Shown: positions 36,959-48,877 of the stretch, in pieces | How the letters are laid out: every line of letters begins with the position of its first letter | Numbering within the stretch: position 1 is the first letter of the stretch | Source of the DNA: Akkermansiaceae bacterium | GTDB lineage: Bacteria; Verrucomicrobiota; Verrucomicrobiia; Verrucomicrobiales; Akkermansiaceae | Length of the DNA stretch: 64,000 nucleotides | Reading direction: 5' to 3' | Assembly (NCBI GenBank): GCA_015061985.1 | Contig: SUVN01000008.1 | Coordinates: 16,443-80,442, forward strand | Translations under genes and position numbers: made by a program | Notes under the pieces: model-generated | The model's database searches: none | The model's input: the letters and a program-made list of their open reading frames with translations, nothing else | What the model was told of the DNA's origin: nothing

Positions 36959-38944
36959 TCAATCCAGGTGGCCGAATTCCTCTTCCAGAGCCGCCGTCAC
37001 GCGCTCCATTTCCACGGATATTTCTTCCCAGCGGGTAAAAAGGGTATCATTCTCCCGCTCCAGGCGCTGATACTCCTGCGTCAGCTCCATGAGCTTCTGA
37101 TTATCACTCATATTTTCCGGCAGTTCCAGCTCTGCGGATATGGCATCCTTGCGCTCATCCCTCGCAGCGATATCAGCCTCTACCTGTTCGAGCTCCTTTT
37201 GCAGGGGACGCAACAAGGCGTTGCGCTTCTCTCTCGCCAGCGTCCGCAAACGCCGCAAATCCCGGCGATTCGCCGGGGCTGTCTGCACAGGCTCTGCCGT
37301 ACCCCCCACTACCGCAGTTTTGTTCCGATTCTCCTCCGCCTCGACCGTTTCCAGATACTGGCTCACATTACCGTAAAACAGTCGCGGAGCATGCCCGGGG
37401 CGGAACTCCAGCACCTTGTTCACAATGGGGTCAAGGAACTGCCGATTGTGCGACACAATGCAGTAAGAACCGGGATACTCTGCCAAGGCCCGCTGCAACA
37501 CATCCTGACTCTGGAAGTCCAGGTGGTTGGTCGGTTCGTCCATAATCAGGAAATTAGCAGGCTTGAGCAGCATGCATACCAGCGCTACACGCGAGCGCTC
37601 ACCGCCGGACAATACCCCGATTTTCTTGAATACATCATCCCCACGGAAAAGAAAGCAACCCAGAATATTGCGCACCATGGGGCGGGTTTCCCGGCTTGCG
37701 GCCGCCTCCACACACTCCAGCACAGTCTGCTCATTGTCCAGCACATCCGCATGCGTCTGGGAGAAAAAGGCCACCTGTGTGTGATGCCCGGGCACCACAG
37801 CACCGGCATCCACCGCCTCCGTACCGGATATCAGGCGGGTAAAGGTAGACTTACCGGAGCCATTCACCCCCACGATAGCCACCCGGTCTCCCTTTTCCAT
37901 GGTGTAATCATAATTCTCCAGCAAGCGTATATCGCCATAGGCCTTGGAGACCTTTTCCAGTTTCACCACGGTATGCCCCCCGGGCGGCGGGGACGGGAAG
38001 CGGAAACTCATCACGGCATCATCGTCCTCCACCTCAATAAGTTCCACTTTTTCCAACTGCTTGATGCGGCTCTGCACCTGCGTGGCCTTGGTCGCCTTCG
38101 CACGGAAGCGGTCGATGAACTCCTGCGTCTTGGCAATCTCGCGCTGCTGCGCCTTCGCCTGGCGCATCAACACTTCCTTGCGGGCTTTGCTCTCTTTCAG
38201 GTAGAATGAGAAATTGCCGGCATACTCCTCTGCCCTGCCATGGTGGAAGGCTATGGTACGGGTCACCAGACTGTCCAGCAGAGCGATATCGTGACTGATG
38301 ATGCAGATAGCTCCGCGATAGGTGCGCAGGCTCTGCTCCAACCAGCGCTGCGTCTGCAAATCCAGGTGGTTGGTCGGCTCATCCAGCAGCAACACCTCCG
38401 GCTCCTGCAACAGCAGCTTCGCCAGAGCAATACGCATCTGCCAACCGCCGGAAAACTCTCCGCAGTCGCGCGCAAAATCAGACTCACTGAATCCGAGCCC
38501 CCGCAGAATAGACTCCGCCCGCGGGCGCAGAGAAGCCGCATCCCTGTCCTGAAGAATCAGCTCCAGCCTGCCGATTTCCTCCAACGCCTCGCGGTATTCC
38601 GAGGAAGAGGTTTCCAGGCGGGAAAGCCCAGCAGAAAGCTCCTCCACCGCCTGCTGCAACTCCACAATATTGCCCACACTGCCCAACACCTCATCCAACA
38701 GGGCAGCCCCGGAAATATGGATACCGTCCTGCGGCAGATAGCCCACATGAGTGTGTCGCGGCAGCAGAACGCGCCCATGATCCGGCTCCTGCACCCCCAC
38801 GATACACTTCATGAGGGTGGATTTTCCCGCACCGTTCTGCCCCGCAAAAGCAATGCGCTCCCCGTGCTCCACCACAAAGGACAGAGAATCGAAGAGCACA
38901 CGGGGTCCGAACTCAATGTGGAGGTCCTGGACCGCAAAGACCAT
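36959..38944 (-). CDS. ABC-F family ATPase
   Basis: 661 residues, no membrane segment. Two ABC cassettes: Walker A GQNGAGKST at 34-42 and GVNGSGKST near 355; signatures SGGWQMRIALAKLLL and SGGERSRVALVC; Walker B LLLDEPTNHLDL and IMDEPTNHLDF. Between them is the ABC-F linker (RKEVLMRQAKAQQREIAKTQ, IDRFRAKATKATQVQSRIKQ), and a coiled-coil C-terminal extension of about 130 residues follows. ABC-F proteins act on the ribosome, for instance in translation rescue or antibiotic protection. Whether it is Uup-, EttA- or YheS-like cannot be settled by eye. Follows ppiB by 12 bp. Confidence 0.9.
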   Translation of the reverse strand: MVFAVQDLHIEFGPRVLFDSLSFVVEHGERIAFAGQNGAGKSTLMKCIVGVQEPDHGRVLLPRHTHVGYLPQDGIHISGAALLDEVLGSVGNIVELQQAVEELSAGLSRLETSSSEYREALEEIGRLELILQDRDAASLRPRAESILRGLGFSESDFARDCGEFSGGWQMRIALAKLLLQEPEVLLLDEPTNHLDLQTQRWLEQSLRTYRGAICIISHDIALLDSLVTRTIAFHHGRAEEYAGNFSFYLKESKARKEVLMRQAKAQQREIAKTQEFIDRFRAKATKATQVQSRIKQLEKVELIEVEDDDAVMSFRFPSPPPGGHTVVKLEKVSKAYGDIRLLENYDYTMEKGDRVAIVGVNGSGKSTFTRLISGTEAVDAGAVVPGHHTQVAFFSQTHADVLDNEQTVLECVEAAASRETRPMVRNILGCFLFRGDDVFKKIGVLSGGERSRVALVCMLLKPANFLIMDEPTNHLDFQSQDVLQRALAEYPGSYCIVSHNRQFLDPIVNKVLEFRPGHAPRLFYGNVSQYLETVEAEENRNKTAVVGGTAEPVQTAPANRRDLRRLRTLAREKRNALLRPLQKELEQVEADIAARDERKDAISAELELPENMSDNQKLMELTQEYQRLERENDTLFTRWEEISVEMERVTAALEEEFGHLD

Positions 38945-38956
38945 AGGAGGGATGCT

Positions 38957-39478
38957 TTACTTGAGCTTGCTGTTCCAGCGCTCGATGTTGCGGGCCTGCT
39001 CCTCAAAGAGGTCGGCGCAATCATCGTGTATCTCTATAGCAGTAATCTTATCACCCTGCTTGATGCTGTTGACAACCTTCTGGTCGGCCTCGCTCTTCAC
39101 CTCACCGAAAATAGTGTGCTTACCGTTCAGCCATTCGGTGGGCACATGCGTAATGAAGAACTGGGAACCATTCGTCCCCTGCCCTGTCCAGGTGCGACCG
39201 GCATTGGCCATGGCCAGCAGCCCCGGGCGGGTGAACTTGAGGTCGGGGCGGCACTCATCATCAAACTGATAACCGGGACCGCCGCAGCCCGTTCCCTGAG
39301 GGTCACCGCCCTGAATCATGAAATCAGCAATCACGCGGTGGAAAGTCAGCCCATTGTAGAAGCCCTTGGAAGCCAGATTCAGGAAACTGGCGGCGGTCAT
39401 CGGCGTTTTGGAGGCGAACACCGTCAGGTTGATATCGCCCTTGTTCGTCTTCATCGTGATGTTCTTATCAGTTGCCAT
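38957..39478 (-). CDS. Cyclophilin-type peptidyl-prolyl isomerase
   Basis: 173 residues from ATG 39478 (MATDKNITMKTNKGDINLTV). Core motifs FHRVIADFMIQGGDPQGTGC, GLLAMANAG, NGSQFFIT and LNGKHTIFGEV show an active cyclophilin. No signal peptide, so cytoplasmic. An in-frame ATG at 39556 gives a longer form, but a good promoter (39485-39513) ends 6 bp before 39478, which excludes it and predicts a leaderless mRNA. Cotranscribed with the ABC-F gene. Confidence 0.92.
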   Translation of the reverse strand: MATDKNITMKTNKGDINLTVFASKTPMTAASFLNLASKGFYNGLTFHRVIADFMIQGGDPQGTGCGGPGYQFDDECRPDLKFTRPGLLAMANAGRTWTGQGTNGSQFFITHVPTEWLNGKHTIFGEVKSEADQKVVNSIKQGDKITAIEIHDDCADLFEEQARNIERWNSKLK

Positions 39479-39484
39479 GCGCGC

Positions 39485-39513
39485 ACCATACCAATCTACC
39501 GCCGTCTTTTCAA
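39485..39513 (-). promoter_or_regulatory. Sigma70 promoter of the cyclophilin gene
   Basis: Minus strand TTGAAA (39513-39508), 17 bp, TATGGT (39490-39485), then 6 nt to the ATG. The predicted start coincides with the start codon. Confidence 0.65.
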
Positions 39514-39562
39514 GCCTAAAGCGTGGCATGGCCTCCACTCCGATTTCTGCGCTCATACCCAG

Positions 39563-39597
39563 TAAAAAAAGCCTCCCGCATCTTTATGCGAGAGGCT
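39563..39597 (-). terminator. Terminator of tRNA-Asn
   Basis: Minus strand AGCCTCTCGCAT / ATGCGGGAGGCT stem (one G-T pair) with a 4-nt loop, then TTTTTTT. Confidence 0.9.
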
Positions 39598-39604
39598 TTT
39601 AACG

Positions 39605-39676
39605 CTCCGGCGGTTGGGGTCGAACCAACGACCTAATGATTAACAGTCATCCGCTCTGCCACTGAGCTACGCCGGA
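39605..39676 (-). tRNA. tRNA-Asn (GTT)
   Basis: 72 nt. The acceptor TCCGGCG pairs with CGCCGGA, discriminator G. Anticodon GTT corresponds to plus-strand 39642-39644. T arm GTTGG-TTCGACC-CCAAC. CCA is not encoded. Confidence 0.95.
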
Positions 39677-39778
39677 TTTTGCTTTCCCCACTCGGTGGGG
39701 TGCGGCGGGATATTACTCCTTTTTACTCTCCTTTGCAAGCTTTTTTTGACAAAAAATTCAAAAAAAGTGGAATTTAGG

Positions 39779-39807
39779 TTGCAATGCGCCGCAAATGAGG
39801 GTAAAAA
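39779..39807 (+). promoter_or_regulatory. Candidate promoter of the site-2 protease gene
   Basis: TTGCAA (39779-39784), 17 bp, TAAAAA (39802-39807), 6 nt before the ATG. A TTGACA box further upstream (about 39747) is an alternative. Confidence 0.4.
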
Positions 39808-39813
39808 ACGCTC

Positions 39814-40551
39814 ATGTACGACAGCGGCACAACCAAAGGCAGCATTCAATTTCAACTCTGGAGCATACCCGTGACCATCCACCCGATGTCCTGGATTGTT
39901 CTGGCCATCATCGGCGGCGGTTTCGGCATCAGTGATAAGGATTCGCTGGTTCAGGTGCTGTGTTTTGTGACCGCCGGCATGCTCACCCTGCTGGCGCATG
40001 AGTTCGGCCATGCGCTCGTCGGCCGCAGCCTCGGCGGCGGGAATGCCGCCATCATCATCGCCGGCATGGGCGGTCTCACCCGCCATGAGCGAACCCCGTC
40101 GTCCCGCTTAAATTATTTTATCACCGTTCTGGCCGGCCCGCTGGCCTCCCTGCTGCTGGGCATCATCGGCGGCGCACTGCTCGGCCTGCAACTGGGTCAT
40201 ATCGGCATCGGCATCCAATTATCACTTACTCTGCCGGTGGGCTCCATATCACCGGAAGCAGCAAACCTCCTGATGAACAGCGGTATTTCCCTCACCCTCT
40301 TCAAACTCTACATGGCTCTCTTCCTCATCTGCTTCTGGTGGAGCGTCTTCAACCTGCTACCCATCCTGCCGCTGGACGGTGGGCGACTGCTGGCCACATT
40401 ACTGCGAAACGACCGTCTCGTCTGCATCATCGGCCTGACTATCTGCGGCATCCTGGCGCTGTGGAGTCTCATTTCCGGCTCATGGTTCAACTTCCTCATC
40501 ATCGGGTATCTGGGGTGGCTCAACTGGCAATTCTTCCGCGCGCGCGCCTGA
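39814..40551 (+). CDS. Site-2 protease (M50) family membrane protease
   Basis: 245 residues, about six hydrophobic segments. The zinc motif HEFGH is near residues 60-64 in [20 protein letters not shown], and the second metal motif [14 protein letters not shown] is near 180-193. These proteases cut TM helices within the membrane. No PDZ or CBS domain, so it is a minimal form resembling Bacillus SpoIVFB-type or plant-type short S2P. Upstream of aroC by 49 bp; substrate unknown. Confidence 0.88.
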   Translation: MYDSGTTKGSIQFQLWSIPVTIHPMSWIVLAIIGGGFGISDKDSLVQVLCFVTAGMLTLLAHEFGHALVGRSLGGGNAAIIIAGMGGLTRHERTPSSRLNYFITVLAGPLASLLLGIIGGALLGLQLGHIGIGIQLSLTLPVGSISPEAANLLMNSGISLTLFKLYMALFLICFWWSVFNLLPILPLDGGRLLATLLRNDRLVCIIGLTICGILALWSLISGSWFNFLIIGYLGWLNWQFFRARA

Positions 40552-40600
40552 TACACACTCCGCACTTGCAATCCCGCAGGCTATCCGCTATCATTCAGCC

Positions 40601-41686
40601 ATGTCCAGCACTTTCGGCACACACTTCCGCATTACCACCTGGGGGGAATCCCACGGCACCGGCGTCGGTGTCGTGATAGACGGCTGCCCGCCCCGCATCC
40701 CCCTCACCCGTGAGATGATTCAGCAGGAGCTGAATCGCCGCCGCCCGGGGCAGAGCGACATCGTCACCCCGCGAAAGGAGGAAGACGCCGTGGAAATTCT
40801 CAGCGGCGTGCTGGACGACCTGACGCTGGGCACGCCCATTGCCCTCTCCGTCCGCAACAAGGACCACCGCTCCTCCGCCTATGACGAGATGCAGCACACC
40901 TACCGCCCCTCCCACGCAGATTACTGCTACGATGCCAAATACGGCATCCGCGCCTGGGCCGGCGGCGGACGCGCCAGCGCCCGCGAAACCATCGGACGCG
41001 TGGCTGCCGGAGCCGTTGCACGGGCCGTGGTGCAGGCCCTCTTCCCCGGGGTGGAAATCATCAGCTGGGTCGAACAGGTGCACGGCATCGCATGCCCTGT
41101 TCCTCCGGAAGAAGTATCTGCCGCTGTAGTGGAATCCAACATCGTCCGCACAGCAGACGGCAACACCGCAGAACGCATGGCCGCCGCCATCCGCGAAGCC
41201 CGCAGCAGCGGGGATTCCCTGGGAGGCGTAGTCGCCTGCACCATCCGCCATTGCCCGGTCGGGCTGGGTGACCCGGTATTCGACAAGCTGGAGGCCACCC
41301 TGGCCCACGCCATGATGAGTATCCCCGCCTGCAAGGGTTTTGAGGTAGGAAGCGGCTTTGCCGCCGCACAATTACGCGGCAGCGAGCACAACGACTCATA
41401 CTACATGGAGGGCGAACGCGTCCGCACCCGCACCAACCGCTCCGGCGGCATTCAGGGCGGCATCTCCAACGGCGAGGCCATCAACATGCGACTGGCCTTC
41501 AAACCCACCGCCACCCTCATGCTGGCACAACCCACCGTCAATGACAGACATCAGGAAGTCGAACTGCGCGGCAAGGGGCGGCATGATGCCTGCGTCCTCC
41601 CCCGCGCCGTCCCCGTGGTGGAAGCCATGGCATGGCTGACCATCTGCGACCACCTCCTGCACCAGCGGGCTCTCACCGGCTGTTGA
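40601..41686 (+). CDS. aroC: Chorismate synthase
   Basis: 361 residues. Makes chorismate from EPSP using reduced FMN, the last step of the shikimate pathway. Signatures: [20 protein letters not shown] at the N-terminus, [20 protein letters not shown] with RASARET, and [14 protein letters not shown]. Product feeds TyrA encoded at 5.3 kb. A 9-bp inverted repeat (41719-41758) downstream may act as terminator or regulatory site. Confidence 0.95.
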   Translation: MSSTFGTHFRITTWGESHGTGVGVVIDGCPPRIPLTREMIQQELNRRRPGQSDIVTPRKEEDAVEILSGVLDDLTLGTPIALSVRNKDHRSSAYDEMQHTYRPSHADYCYDAKYGIRAWAGGGRASARETIGRVAAGAVARAVVQALFPGVEIISWVEQVHGIACPVPPEEVSAAVVESNIVRTADGNTAERMAAAIREARSSGDSLGGVVACTIRHCPVGLGDPVFDKLEATLAHAMMSIPACKGFEVGSGFAAAQLRGSEHNDSYYMEGERVRTRTNRSGGIQGGISNGEAINMRLAFKPTATLMLAQPTVNDRHQEVELRGKGRHDACVLPRAVPVVEAMAWLTICDHLLHQRALTGC

Positions 41687-41718
41687 TACGGCTTCGTCCC
41701 AACCTGTTTTTGCCCCAC

Positions 41719-41770
41719 AAAAGCTCGACATGTCACACTTTTGACTTGCCGAGCTTTTACGGAACAGTAT
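41719..41770 (+). promoter_or_regulatory. Inverted repeat overlapping a candidate promoter of the RRM gene
   Basis: AAAAGCTCG (41719-41727) and CGAGCTTTT (41750-41758) form a 9-bp inverted repeat with a 22-nt loop. A TTGACT box (41741-41746) lies in the loop, with CAGTAT (41765-41770) 18 bp further. Could be an operator, or a terminator of aroC. Confidence 0.35.
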
Positions 41771-41911
41771 CATGGAAGTTGACGTGTCGGATTGTCGCAT
41801 GACACACGGTGTCCCGTCTGCCGCGTCGCCATACTCTCCACGATTCCGGTATCCCATTGCCTGTGAGGTCGGATACCAAATCCTATTACCGATACAATAG
41901 CAATAGTCCAT

Positions 41912-42541
41912 ATGTCAGAACACCATACGCAGGGCAGACAGGGCCAGGGAGCCCGTCGCCGCCGCAACAACAGACGCCCCAATCGGCATCGCATGCCGCG
42001 CCCGGACGATAAGAAAGTGACGAAACCCTCCCTTGTTCAGCGCATCCTCAGCTTCTTCGGTTTCGGCAAGAAAAAGAAAGCTGCCGCCAACGAGAAAGAC
42101 GACAGGAAAAACCGCAAACAACCCCGCCAGAATGTACGCGTGGCCAAAGGCCGCAACCACGAGGCCAACCACAACGGTGGCAACCCCGCCGCCCGCGGCC
42201 GCCGCCGCGCCACCTCCGTACCGCCCACCCGCAACGCCCGCCTCTATGTAGGCAACCTCTCCTACGAGGCCACGGAAGCAGAGCTGGAAGACCTCTTCAA
42301 AGGCTTCGGCGATGTCCGCAGCGTGGAAATCATCTACAACAACCGCACCTACAAGAGCAAAGGTTATGCATTCGTAGAAATGCGCAAGCTGGAAGATGCC
42401 CGGCGCGCGGCAGAAATCCTGCACGGCCAGCCTTTCATGGGGCGCGAACTCATGGTGAGCGCCGCCAGCGAAAAAAGCGCAGACAACCTCAAAGAAGAAG
42501 AGGCTTCTGCCCCGGATTCGCCTGAAGCAAAAGCTGAATAA
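41912..42541 (+). CDS. RRM-domain RNA-binding protein with basic N-terminal tail
   Basis: 209 residues. Residues 1-105 are Arg/Lys/Asn-rich and disordered (GARRRRNNRRPNRHR, FFGFGKKKKAAANEK). Residues about 108-185 are an RNA recognition motif: RNP2 LYVGNL, RNP1 KGYAFVEM, with an ordinary beta-alpha-beta pattern. The C-terminus is acidic. Bacterial single-RRM proteins are usually RNA chaperones linked to cold or stress responses. A ~135-nt leader with short inverted repeats precedes it. Confidence 0.87.
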   Translation: MSEHHTQGRQGQGARRRRNNRRPNRHRMPRPDDKKVTKPSLVQRILSFFGFGKKKKAAANEKDDRKNRKQPRQNVRVAKGRNHEANHNGGNPAARGRRRATSVPPTRNARLYVGNLSYEATEAELEDLFKGFGDVRSVEIIYNNRTYKSKGYAFVEMRKLEDARRAAEILHGQPFMGRELMVSAASEKSADNLKEEEASAPDSPEAKAE

Positions 42542-42567
42542 GCTCGAAAAACTTACCTCTTCCATTA

Positions 42568-42598
42568 ACGGCCGACGGACACCCGTCGGCCGTTTTTT
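42568..42598 (+). terminator. Terminator of the RRM gene
   Basis: ACGGCCGACGG / CCGTCGGCCGT 11-bp stem, 4-nt loop, TTTTTT. Confidence 0.93.
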
Positions 42599-42599
42599 C

Positions 42600-42980
42600 G
42601 TTGCATCTTGTTGATTTTCCCCCCCGAATCCGCAACCGTGCAACCTCCGGGCAACAATTCCACAAGAAGTCCGACAGGGAGGAGCAATACACCCGGAAGT
42701 CACAAGCTTACGGATGCACAGGGATGTGTTGAGCATCAATAATATGCACCGAAAGAACAATCTTATCCAATATACGATACCAAGGGCTTATCAGCGACTC
42801 CGCAAGCGAGAGAAAGTAACCTTTTCTTAAATAATGAATCATTTTCCATTCTCCAGAGCCAAGCAAAATCACAGAGAGAACTTTTTCTGCAAGCAATTTC
42901 TAAAATAAGCTTATTTACTCTACGTCAGCACACGGTTGTTTTTCCGTCACGCCACAAATACATTTCATCAGGAAGGGGCA
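42600..42980. other. Gene-free AT-richer intergenic stretch
   Basis: No open frame with a credible start, no tRNA and no repeat was seen here. Base composition is clearly more AT-rich than the flanking genes. Confidence 0.5.
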
Positions 42981-42986
42981 ATTTGA

Positions 42987-43015
42987 TTGACACCCGCAGC
43001 CTTTTGTGCCAGACT
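42987..43015 (+). promoter_or_regulatory. Candidate promoter of the duplicated membrane-protein genes
   Basis: Perfect TTGACA (42987-42992), 17 bp, weak CAGACT (43010-43015). Predicted start is near 43022, a few bases before the ATG at 43027. Confidence 0.4.
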
Positions 43016-43026
43016 GTCCGTGACCT

Positions 43027-44142
43027 ATGAAACTGAGTGACACCGATTTCCCGCGCGAGGTACGCGAGTGCATGGAGCAGGTGCTGCTACCCGGAGATGA
43101 AGTTCTGTGGGCGGCACGCCCCATTCCCGGTTGGGACAGCCGGCTGCATGAAATCGGAGGCAGCTGCAATGCGCCTTTCATGCTGCTGTTCACGCTGGCA
43201 TGGTGCGGCATTCTATCCGTTTTCCTGTATGTCATCGGCAAACTGCTGATAAACGGAGAAGAGCCGCTTTCTCTTGTATGGACCATGGCCATGTGGCTGC
43301 TTCCCTTTGTGGGCATAGCTGTTGCGCTCATCCGCACCTGGTGCCGAGCGATATTCCGTGGAAACACCTCTTGCTATGCCATCACCCATCACTTCCTGCT
43401 CATGGATGTGAAGAACAAGCTGCAAGCCCTTCCTATCAAGCCGGATATGATTCTCAAAACAGAAATCTATGCACAGGGGCAAGGGCATATCTTCCTGAAG
43501 TCGGACAAGGAACGAGACGGCATGTTCTTCCTGCCGGATGTCCGCGCCGCCTCCGTGATACTCGACCGCGCTGCGGCGGAACATCACCCTTTCGCCGCCC
43601 CCAAGCGTCAGCAGACAGAGCCAGGCATCAGGGATATGTTGCCAGAGCGAGACAGAGTGCAGCTGCAACAACATTTGGCAGAAGACGAAAGCATCCTCTG
43701 GATATCACCTGAGCCGAGGGACGGATTCCCCCTGAAATCCTGGTGTTTTGTGCTGTTGATGTTGGTATACACCGGCGCCATGTTGCATGATTATTATCAT
43801 GGCATTACCATTGCCGGATCTGTTTGGGGTGTTTACATCATCTGCCTGCTTATCCTGGCGGTTGTCGGATTAATCCTCCACTTGCACTACTTTTCCCGCA
43901 AAAATTACCGGATTCTCACCAATTGTTCTCTGGGATTCTTCACTCCCGGACACGCCCCCCGGCTTACCCCGCTTTCCGAATGCGGATTCAAACAAATCAC
44001 CATTGATTCCCGGGAAATAGGCACTCTGGAAACAGAAAAACAATGCATCGATTACCCCTGCCGCCATACCGGACTGCTGCAGGAGTTCTTCTATCTCCGC
44101 AATCAATTAAACACCCGGAGCATAGCAGATGAAACTGAGTGA
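43027..44142 (+). CDS. Two-module membrane protein, paralogue A
   Basis: 371 residues, unknown function. Starts MKLSDTDFPREVRECMEQVL then LPGDEVLWAARP, has two TM helices (about 58-80 and 90-108) and a beta-rich stretch with TSCYAITHHFLLMDVKNK that resembles a bacterial PH-like domain. A second copy of the same plan starts near residue 200 (MLPERDRVQLQQHLAEDESI, then LWISPEP, two TM helices, YRILTNCSLGFF). The protein is thus an internal duplication. Overlaps its paralogue by 14 bp. Confidence 0.75.
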   Translation: MKLSDTDFPREVRECMEQVLLPGDEVLWAARPIPGWDSRLHEIGGSCNAPFMLLFTLAWCGILSVFLYVIGKLLINGEEPLSLVWTMAMWLLPFVGIAVALIRTWCRAIFRGNTSCYAITHHFLLMDVKNKLQALPIKPDMILKTEIYAQGQGHIFLKSDKERDGMFFLPDVRAASVILDRAAAEHHPFAAPKRQQTEPGIRDMLPERDRVQLQQHLAEDESILWISPEPRDGFPLKSWCFVLLMLVYTGAMLHDYYHGITIAGSVWGVYIICLLILAVVGLILHLHYFSRKNYRILTNCSLGFFTPGHAPRLTPLSECGFKQITIDSREIGTLETEKQCIDYPCRHTGLLQEFFYLRNQLNTRSIADETE

Positions 44143-45220
44143 CACCGATTTCCCGCGCGAGGTGCGCGAACGCATGGAGCAGGTTCTGCTGCCCGGGGAT
44201 GAAATTCTGTGGGCAGGTACCGCTATGCCCGGAATGAAGAGAAACTTACTGGTCACGGATGGGGTAAGCGGTGGGGTATTCTTTCTGCTTTTTTCTGCCG
44301 CATGGTGTCCTACGACGCTGTTTTACGTCATCACAGCCTTATCTTCGGATGATACTCCGGCAGAGAAGATGGCGGCATTAGAGTTTATGCTGCCCTTCAT
44401 TCTGGTGTCCTGTTGGTTTATTCGTATCTGGTGGAAACTGTTATTCGGGGACAAATCCCGGTATTACGCTGTCAGCTCCCGTTTTCTGCTGCGACACGAA
44501 AACAACACCCTGAAAGCCGCCCCACTGCATGATGATATCATCCAAAATCTGAACATCAGCAAAGATGGCAGCGGCGATATCATCATCCGCGAGGCTGCGG
44601 AAAAGGAGGGGCTCTTCTGTCTGGCAGAGGCCGACAAAGTGGCAGGAATCCTCCAACGCGCCGCAGAAAACATACCTCCTGTTCCGATGCCTCCGGCGCA
44701 CCGCGACCTCACGCACGCGGATGAGCAACTGCCGGTCAGCGTGCGGATGCGCCTCAGGGAGACCATGGTGCCGGGCGACAGGCTGCTGTGGGCAGACCGT
44801 CCGCTTGCATGGCTTCCGGGATGGCTGCGTTGTCTGCTCTCTGTATTCATGGCGGTGTTCAGCCTGTCCGTGTGCTATACGCTGATGCAGGGGACAATGC
44901 CCCGCACCTCCACCTTCATCCTGTTTGGCACAGGGTGGGGAATTCTTCTGTTCATATTCTATATCCGGCACCCGGAAAACCGCCGGTTCTATTTCCTCAC
45001 AGAGCAAGCGATGGGGGAGGTATATGCCTCTCACCCGGCAGAACTTTATCCCCTTTCCGAGCTGTTTCTGCGTGAAATAACCATCACGGTATCCGGCACC
45101 ATCCGTCTGAAAACGAATCGGATGACATGGGAGAGACTTAACCGCATAGATACCCTGCTCCCCCTGCTGCTGCGCAGGTGGGATAAAAAACACTCTGCGA
45201 AGCCAACGGCGACAGCATGA
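44129..45220 (+). CDS. Two-module membrane protein, paralogue B
   Basis: 363 residues. The first 29 residues match paralogue A at 27 positions (MKLSDTDFPREVRERMEQVL), and the first 35 bases of the two genes are identical; similarity then falls off sharply. Same plan: two TM helices, YYAVSSRFLLRHENNTLKAA, and a second module from about 200 (LPVSVRMRLRETMVPGDRLL then WADRP). The pattern suggests tandem duplication with recent gene conversion at the 5' end, or strong constraint there. ATGA overlap with the next gene. Confidence 0.75.
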   Translation: MKLSDTDFPREVRERMEQVLLPGDEILWAGTAMPGMKRNLLVTDGVSGGVFFLLFSAAWCPTTLFYVITALSSDDTPAEKMAALEFMLPFILVSCWFIRIWWKLLFGDKSRYYAVSSRFLLRHENNTLKAAPLHDDIIQNLNISKDGSGDIIIREAAEKEGLFCLAEADKVAGILQRAAENIPPVPMPPAHRDLTHADEQLPVSVRMRLRETMVPGDRLLWADRPLAWLPGWLRCLLSVFMAVFSLSVCYTLMQGTMPRTSTFILFGTGWGILLFIFYIRHPENRRFYFLTEQAMGEVYASHPAELYPLSELFLREITITVSGTIRLKTNRMTWERLNRIDTLLPLLLRRWDKKHSAKPTATA

Positions 45221-45900
45221 ATAACCCGGCGGTTTCATCACCGGACAACGTAATGAATTCTTCCCTGTACGAGCGACCGGAACTTGCTCAGGCCGGAGGG
45301 CTGGAGCCGCATTGGCACCAGGAGGTCAATATCACCGTACACATAGATGTCAGCAAGTTGCTGGGTGCCGAACAAATGCAGCAAGGTGCCCGCTATCGGA
45401 TAGATTCCGTTTCCTGGATTGGACACCCGGAGGGCTGGTTTATCGGCGGCAACCGTTCCGTGCGCATTGCCAACGGCCGAGAATATGTTACCCTGCCCGG
45501 TCTCAACAAGCAGAATGACGGCAAACCAGGTGTTATCCTGAGCGGGGATAGTGAGGGATTGAGTTTCACCGCTGAGGATCAGTTGGAACTGACCATCCGG
45601 TGGAGAGACAAAAATCCGGGCGGCATCTACATGCGCTACTTCAACGCACCGGACGGCTGCATCATCTCCGGCACCGCCATGAATCTCAATGACAAGGGAG
45701 AGCTTGCCGGAGGCATCCCGCAGGAAAACTTCTATAACAAGACATGGCGATACAACAGTCCCGCCATCCGAATCAAGGCCACCCGTCTACCGGATGAATC
45801 AGATGACGAGCTGACTGACTACATCCTCATATCAGTTGAAGCCACAGCATTCGCCCTTCTCCTGTTCCTGTACATCAGAGCCCGCCGGCAAAGAGCCTGA
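45217..45900 (+). CDS. C-tail-anchored protein, unknown
   Basis: 227 residues; no signal peptide, mixed beta-rich soluble region (DVSKLLGAEQMQQGARYRID, GGNRSVRIANGREYVTLPGL, ELTIRWRDKNPGGIYMRYFN) and a single TM helix near the C-terminus (LISVEATAFALLLFLYIRAR). Starts within the stop of paralogue B, so the three genes form one unit. A second ATG at 45253 (MNSSLYERPE) is possible. No family recognised. Confidence 0.7.
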   Translation: MNNPAVSSPDNVMNSSLYERPELAQAGGLEPHWHQEVNITVHIDVSKLLGAEQMQQGARYRIDSVSWIGHPEGWFIGGNRSVRIANGREYVTLPGLNKQNDGKPGVILSGDSEGLSFTAEDQLELTIRWRDKNPGGIYMRYFNAPDGCIISGTAMNLNDKGELAGGIPQENFYNKTWRYNSPAIRIKATRLPDESDDELTDYILISVEATAFALLLFLYIRARRQRA

Positions 45901-45972
45901 TGACGAGCATCCCCCCCTGAACATCCCTGACGGCCGAAAGCGAAACTTTACATTTGCTTAACGTCTTTAGCC

Positions 45973-46001
45973 TTTACACGCGCGGGGAAAAGGTGTATGC
46001 T
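45973..46001 (+). promoter_or_regulatory. Sigma70 promoter of alaS
   Basis: TTTACA (45973-45978), 17 bp, TATGCT (45996-46001). Leader about 31 nt, with no T-box structure. Confidence 0.6.
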
Positions 46002-46038
46002 GAGCGGAACGCACTAATTTACCAGTTCGCAAGACGTT

Positions 46039-48849
<2,811 letters not shown>

Positions 48850-48877
48850 TACATAGGAACAAATATTCTGACGCATT

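Noticed and set aside
42708..42896. A 62-codon minus-strand frame in the AT-rich gap
   Set aside because: Non-ATG start, no ribosome site and no recognisable family; length is within chance in AT-richer DNA.
45901..46038. T-box or amino-acid attenuator ahead of alaS
   Set aside because: The leader after the promoter is only about 31 nt and has no stem arrays or terminator.
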